Source: Rehmannia glutinosa (Eukaryota; Streptophyta; Magnoliopsida; Lamiales; Orobanchaceae). From it: DNA of 64,000 nt. The DNA is taken from NCBI GenBank assembly GCA_016081115.2, contig CM071931.1, forward strand, positions 14,454,284 through 14,518,283, read 5' to 3'. The notes beneath the pieces are model-generated. The model ran no database searches, had not been told where the DNA came from, and saw nothing but the letters and a program-made list of their open reading frames with translations. Position 1 is the first letter of the stretch; each line of letters starts with the position of its first letter. A program made the position numbers and the translations under genes. Positions 58,740 through 64,000 of this stretch are shown in pieces.

Positions 58740-59953
58740 TGTTAGATAAATGTTTTTATCATGATTTTGATGATTTTGTTCGATTTTGAAGAAATGTGTT
58801 TTTAAACCAAAACAATGTCCCTAAATGTTGTCTAAATACTTCCGATCGACTTAAAAATTTTTACTAATTTTGGAGTATTTTTTGGAGTTTATTTTCGATA
58901 AAAAATTAGACAACACATTTGTTTCAGCTCGATTGGTCGCCCCATAGGGCAACCCGTACACTGAGTTGAGTTTTGAAACAGAAAATGGGACATAAAAAAA
59001 TGGGAGAGGGCGACCGATCAACCAGGTGGTCGACCCAGGTGAGGGCGGACGGTCGACCACAGGCGACCGGTACAGGGAGCACCCGTTTGGTTATGTTTTC
59101 TCTATTTCGTATTTTCCTCAACCCCAACCGGTCATAGTCATGGGCGACCGTCGCACCCCTCCGATGGTCCCCTGTGTAAAATTTGCTGAAATTCAATTTT
59201 AATCTTATCTCTCTGTGACCGGTCGCACTCCTTGTTTATCAAAGAAACTATCCGTTGCATTTTAGAATGACTTTTCCGTATTTTCTCGGGATTGATTTCT
59301 AAAAGCTCTATTGATGATTTTAAATGGTTTCTTTTGCAGCAAATCACTCCCCAAGGAGGAGCCTATGTCCGGAATGAAAGCCAAGTCCTCTCCTATAAAT
59401 AGAGGCTTCATTCAAGCAACAAGACACAACACTCCATACAAGCAAAGAGCAAACAAGCAAACAGTTTCATCTATCTTGTTGTATTAGCCTTAGCACTTTC
59501 ACTTGCACAAATTTGAGGTCTAGGCTTTCAATTCTTGATTACACTTGTACTCATATTGTATCAATCTTTATTGAGTTGTAATCTTGATTTTGGTCATCAT
59601 TCAACACAAGACATCCTTGTGAGTATTCTTGTGGTAATCTTCAAATGTGTTGTAAGAGGATTGTGGTAATCCTCAAGGTGGTGTAAGAGGGTTGTGGTAA
59701 TCCTCAAGGTGTTGTATTAATTTTTGGTAAATTAATAAAACTTTTTTTTTTTTTTGAAACCCATCCCAGGATATCTTGGGGTGGTAGTAGATTAGGCCCT
59801 AGGTGGGTTGAACTACTATAAATCGATGTGTGCTATTTACTTTCCGCACTTAGCATTTCATCTTTGCTTGAGTTTTTCGAAAAAGAGGGCAAAATCTAAA
59901 AAACCGGATAATCTATTCAACCCCTCTAGATTATCGTAGCCACTTGACTAACA
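58740..59953 (+). repeat. 3' LTR of the 57363 element, 1.21 kb
   Basis: It begins TGTTAG after AAAAAGGGGGAGTT and ends CTAACA. About 340 bp of its start is repeated at 57363. CG-rich CGACCGGT motifs lie at about 59010-59170. Confidence 0.8.
59394..59402 (+). promoter_or_regulatory. LTR TATA box
   Basis: TATAAATAG, with a transcript start expected about 30 bp downstream in the AAGACACAACAC stretch; identical to 13802-13810. Confidence 0.7.
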
Positions 59954-60027
59954 ATACATTCTTGCATAGCATGAATAAAAGACTAGTATTAAATTATTGG
60001 ATGTAATTGATTGCGATGAGGTCCATA

Positions 60028-60661
60028 TAGGGGTGGCCAAATGAAATCAAAATCGAGTTTCAAACGAAACCAAGAATGTTGTCAATAGTTCCAAAACCAG
60101 AATCGGAACCGTGAAGATCGGTTCAGTTCCTTGGTCTCAAAAATCGTGAAATTAGTGGTTAACCGTTGGTGGAACTATAGTGGAACCAACATTTAAAACT
60201 GTTGGTTCCAAAGTTAAAACCAACGTTTTTTATTTTTCATTTAGTAAAAATATGTTAGAAGAAATGTTAAATATTTGTTATAATATTTTAAATCAAATGT
60301 TATAAGCATACTACTTTAACTTTGATTCCTCAATACTCGATAGTATATATAGATAATTCAATACTATTATTAATATTTAAGTACAAAATTTAATTAAATA
60401 TTAAGTACAAGTCCTTTTCTTCTTCCTTTCCTTTTTTTTTCTCAGAATCAAATTGAAAAATCACTTTAAAAAATTATCGAAGATAAACAAACGGTTTGTT
60501 AAAACCGGAACAGGAACTATGGAGGAACGGGTTCCAAACCAAAGCGGAACCGTCGATTCTAGTTTTGGAACCAAAATCATGAGGCAACGATTCGGTTTCA
60601 ATTTCTCTAGAATGATGAACTAAAACCAGCAATTTACCGGAATCAATCGTGGCCACTCCTA
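60028..60661 (+). mobile_element. Non-autonomous hAT element, unit 4 copy
   Basis: TAGGGGTGGCC ... GGCCACTCCTA; GGTCCATA at 60020-60027 and AGTCCATA (one change) at 60662-60669. Confidence 0.82.
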
Positions 60662-60787
60662 AGTCCATATTAAAATTTAATTTGGAATTATAATTTATGT
60701 GGATGCATGTGCGGTAAGAATGAGTCTCAATTATGTAATATAATGTTAAAATTGAGTATGTGGTGATTATAGTGTGTACCATTGATT

Positions 60788-61444
60788 GAAAGGATAGTCT
60801 CATGTCGAGGCGATCTAATGGGTCTAATTTGTTAGACGGATCCAAATATTCAATCCGTCGACCCACCAACAAAGACGCATAAGTACCAATAGCACATCCG
60901 CTAGCCATTGCTAATACATTTTAGGGGAGTTGCTAATACATTTTAGGAGGACTACTAAAACTTTTCGGAGGGAAAACTAAATTTTTTTGAGGTGCTACCA
61001 AATATTTTTCGGGATGACTATTGATACTTTTTGGGGTAGAATTAATACTTTCATGAGGAACTACTAGTACTTTTTATGAGGAAAATTATTACTTTTCAAG
61101 AGGATAATACTAAAATACATTTAATCGGAAAACATAATACTTTTAAATAAGACTACTAATATGTTTTAGTAGGAATACTAATACTCTTGAGGGAAAAATA
61201 AATATTTTTCTAGAAGATTAAAAAAACTGTTCAAGCATATTACTAATACATTTTCATCGTTACTACTAATACTTTTATTTTCAAGGAACTACTAATACTT
61301 TTAGAAGAACTACTAATACTTTTTGGATGCACTATCTCAGAATATTACAAACATGCCACCGGTGCATGAAATTACGAAAAAACTCTGGTCGGGTTGTATT
61401 CGTCTAAAAGAAAATACATTAGACGGTCGATAGTAATTTTTGTG
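60788..61444 (+). mobile_element. MITE-like segment with ACTAATACTTTT repeats, unit 4
   Basis: TTGATT at 60782-60787 and 61445-61450 flank it; the tandem repeat part is 60908-61326. Confidence 0.5.
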
Positions 61445-62540
61445 TTGATTAAATATATGTTTTATAATTTAATAATTTATTATATAGGTATGAGAATTGG
61501 GAATAATATATGATTGAGATTAGAAATCCGAGGAAGTTGAATTTGGAAACAAATTTCTATTTTTCTTGTAGTGTATAGATACTTTGAGAGATCCCTGGTA
61601 GAGCCCACGACGAAATTAGGAAACAAATTCAACCCGAGACAGAATACATGATCGTGTATTTAGGTCGTGCGTTTGGTTTTGCTCTCTATTTTTAGCTCGA
61701 ACACTTCACACGATCAGTATACTTTTACGGGTGGACCGTGTACTTTGCCTCTCGAAGGTCTTCCCTCAAACAAGTCGCACGAGCGTGTAAAATGACACGG
61801 GAACATAATACACGACCGTGTGTTTTGTATTTCATCTTTGTGTATTTGATTGTATCTTGACATTCCACATTTTTGTCCGGGTCATCCTTCGACATCTTTT
61901 CCTACTAGTAAGGTGGACGTGTGTTGCACGTGAACCAAATACTTTTATTAATTTAACTCAAATTAAATCTATAAATAGGAATCAATTTTTATTATATTTT
62001 TGTATTTATAATAAATGTCATTCATGTATTTTTATCTTAAGAGAAAGTTTGCAAAAACTAAATTTAAACTTATTTGTCGCGCGGTGAAATATGGTTAAGA
62101 CATTTTGTACTAAAAATATGATACTTAAATGATATTATCGCTCAACAAAGTACAACGGATATTAAAAACTCTTTGAGTAATCTATATAAAAATTTAAGAA
62201 GTATATATTCAAGACGAGTTTTAAATTAATGCATCTTGTTTATTTTTTGAGTGTCTACTTCTTCTTCATACTTAGCTTTGAGATTTTTTGCAATTCGTTT
62301 TTAATGCACTTTTAGCCATGCATTATTGGTTGACGATGTATATATTTTTCTTACTCAATTTTCTAATGTGTGTTATTGTTTAAATCGGTTTGACTACAAG
62401 ATTGAGTTTTTCATTCATCACATGTGCCACTTTTATTAAGAACGATGAGAAAGTAAAATTCTATTTTATATTTAGAAGCTTAGCTCCCATACATATTTTG
62501 ATTCATGTTCTTTTTTTTTATATTTAAGTACACATCTTGG
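61445..62540 (+). other. Unit 4 palindrome-rich and AT-rich non-coding segment
   Basis: ACACG/CGTGT palindromes at 61641-61830 and a GCACGTGA at about 61927, as in the other units. No gene. Confidence 0.6.
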
Positions 62541-62608
62541 GGGGGATGATGGGAATCAAATCCCACACCTCCAGTGGGATGGAAGTATTTACCACTCGAC
62601 CATTATCA
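62541..62608 (-). repeat. tRNA-like SINE head or relic, unit 4
   Basis: Minus-strand TGGTCGAGTGG at 62602-62592 (perfect A box) and the GGGATTTGATTCCC hairpin near 62550. Confidence 0.38.
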
Positions 62609-63748
62609 ATTTTTTTGATGTTCTCCATGATTAAATTAATTATTTATATGAGAAATGAAGATAAAATAGACTAATCAATTGTAATTGAAAACAGTCAATA
62701 AATTGATTGAGTTTGAAAGAATAGTCGATCACATTTATATATCAAATACAATTTTTTTTTATTTATTAATTTTATATATGTATATTGTTATTCATAGATA
62801 GAATTTTATTTAACAAAATAAAATTTAATATGAACAAAAAAAAATGAAAAAGGTTAAAAATAAAGAGGATTAAAAAATGGTATGTCCGTCATAGTAAAAT
62901 TTAGAAGAAAAACATGAAAAATGCTATTTAGATCTTTGTTAATTTAGCATTTACGATAAAATCTGGTTGCACTTGAAAAATATATTTTAAAATGCATAAC
63001 TATGAAAATAACATCGACTAAAATTTAAATTATTAATTTAATAATACATATATATGTACAATACAAAATGTGAGATCAAAATCATAATTATTTTTTTATA
63101 TATAAAAATTAAAGTATAATGCTTATATCTTCAAAGAAACTCAAGATTTAAAGGTGACTAAAATCAATTACTTTTGTTAATGAAATAAATATTTAAATTA
63201 TAATGGACAATTTATTTTCAAAATCATGTTTATTTTAAGAAGGAATATATTACTTTGATCCATAAATAAACTTTTTGATAATGTTTTTCAATCTAATGTA
63301 ATGTTGTAGTCGCCGCCAAAAATTCAAATATCAAGTAAGTTTTATACTTATCTTAGAGTTGTCAAAAGACCAGTCGGGTCGGCCCGACTCCAACCCATCG
63401 GGCTTTTCGAAAAATTGGGTGGGGGGCCAAACAAAGGCATCGGGCCGCGAAAATGGGGAATCCGGCCATTCAAAAAACGAAAATTACACTAAAAAATCGG
63501 GCTTCCTTGCAGCCCGTTGGTGGGCAAGGCGGATCGGGCCGACTTTTGAGGCCCGAATTTTTGGGCCTAGAAAATAGAGCCCTGACCCATTAGAAAACCT
63601 GGTTGGTCGGCCGGATTGTGATTCTACTTATTGTGCATAACTTAATACAATACCTTTTAAGTAAAAGATTGGTATATCAACATATGGGTTATAATATATG
63701 TACTTATGATATAAATGTTAGATTATTATTTTTTTAGTTTTTCTTATT

Positions 63749-63780
<32 letters not shown>

Positions 63781-64000
63781 CTTCTTTAAATTTTCAGGTT
63801 TTGATTATTGTTTCTATATTATATTACATTTTTTTGTTAAGTTAGATTATTTCACTACCTAAATAATATAATACATATCTTTTACCTAAAATTATATAAT
63901 TTATTAAGGGTGTATTTAAGTTTTAAGCAAAGCTAAGTATTGTCATACATGTTAAAATGTCCATATGTGAGTGATATTTCTTCAATATTTCTTCTACCAT
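62609..64000 (+). other. AT-rich block B of unit 4, no gene
   Basis: Collinear with 16691-18015. It includes the GC-rich hAT-like island at 63356-63615 and a (TA)n microsatellite at 63751-63780. Nothing coding. Confidence 0.6.

Larger units (their letters stand above)
57363..59953 (+). mobile_element. Non-autonomous LTR retrotransposon, probably Copia-type, complete copy
   Basis: TGTTAGATAAATG ... CTTGACTAACA, 2591 bp, with an exact 5 bp duplication ATACA (57358-57362, 59954-59958). It has a partial first LTR (57363 to about 57700), a non-coding interior, a purine tract at 58727-58739 and a full LTR at 58740-59953. It sits at the same base position as the element in unit 2, while units 1 and 3 are empty there. 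No gag or pol is seen, so movement would need help in trans. The Copia assignment rests on the LTR tail only. Confidence 0.82.
57132..64000 (+). repeat. Tandem unit 4, runs off the window
   Basis: Starts GTGCTTGAGAG at 57132 and follows units 2 and 3 through block A into block B. Apart from its LTR element it is uninterrupted in view. Confidence 0.83.

Noticed and set aside
60474..60908. 144-codon minus-strand frame across the hAT copy of unit 4
   Set aside because: It crosses the hAT end and its target duplication, and the other three units do not keep it open.

Overview
The window is repeat-dominated nuclear DNA of a flowering plant, probably a eudicot, and looks like heterochromatin. The evidence is a set of Tekay/Del-type Ty3-gypsy chromoviruses with about 4 kb LTRs and a tRNA-iMet-like primer site, together with hAT, CACTA and MITE-like elements, AT-rich unique DNA and no bacterial gene organisation. 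Only one convincing intact host-type gene is visible: an intronless RNase H-fold protein of 208 residues at 54529-55155.

Layout. (1) 1-8372: a minus-strand Tekay element cut by the left window edge. It has a partial 3' LTR, a 3.0 kb interior with decayed RT, RNase H, integrase and chromodomain but no gag, and a complete 4.07 kb 5' LTR. (2) 8374-64000: a head-to-tail array of a large unit, ancestral length about 10.6 kb once later insertions are subtracted. Unit 1 is a 3.1 kb remnant (8374-11521). Unit 2 is 11522-27182, unit 3 is 27183-57131, and unit 4 runs from 57132 past the window end. Each unit carries the same older insertions: a 0.65 kb hAT element with an 8 bp target duplication, and a 0.66 kb MITE-like segment full of ACTAATACTTTT repeats. 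These are followed by a palindrome-rich ACACG/CGTGT stretch, a tRNA-like minus-strand head, a GC-rich hAT-like island, a long-inverted-repeat MITE and a CACTA-type element.

Later insertions split the units. Units 2 and 4 share a 2.6 kb non-autonomous LTR element at the identical site; units 1 and 3 lack it. Unit 2 also holds a minus-strand solo LTR (20054-24094) that itself contains a 909 bp hAT element. Unit 3 holds a Tekay solo LTR (29821-45247) interrupted by a structurally complete, gag-less 11.35 kb Tekay element (30344-41695). Unit 3 also has a second solo LTR of another subfamily (50080-53980). Most insertions have visible target-site duplications.

Two observations stand out. First, the Tekay LTRs of three subfamilies share, at matching places, three tandem 84-105 nt intervals that look like spliceosomal mini-introns: AAG|GTAAG or AAG|GTGAG donors, pyrimidine-rich bodies, a CTAAC branch-like site, and TAG acceptors before purine-rich exons. 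Second, differences between repeat copies are concentrated as short indels in CCGG, CAG and CTG contexts. This suggests methylation-linked base-calling error, so part of the apparent decay of the pol reading frames may be artefact.
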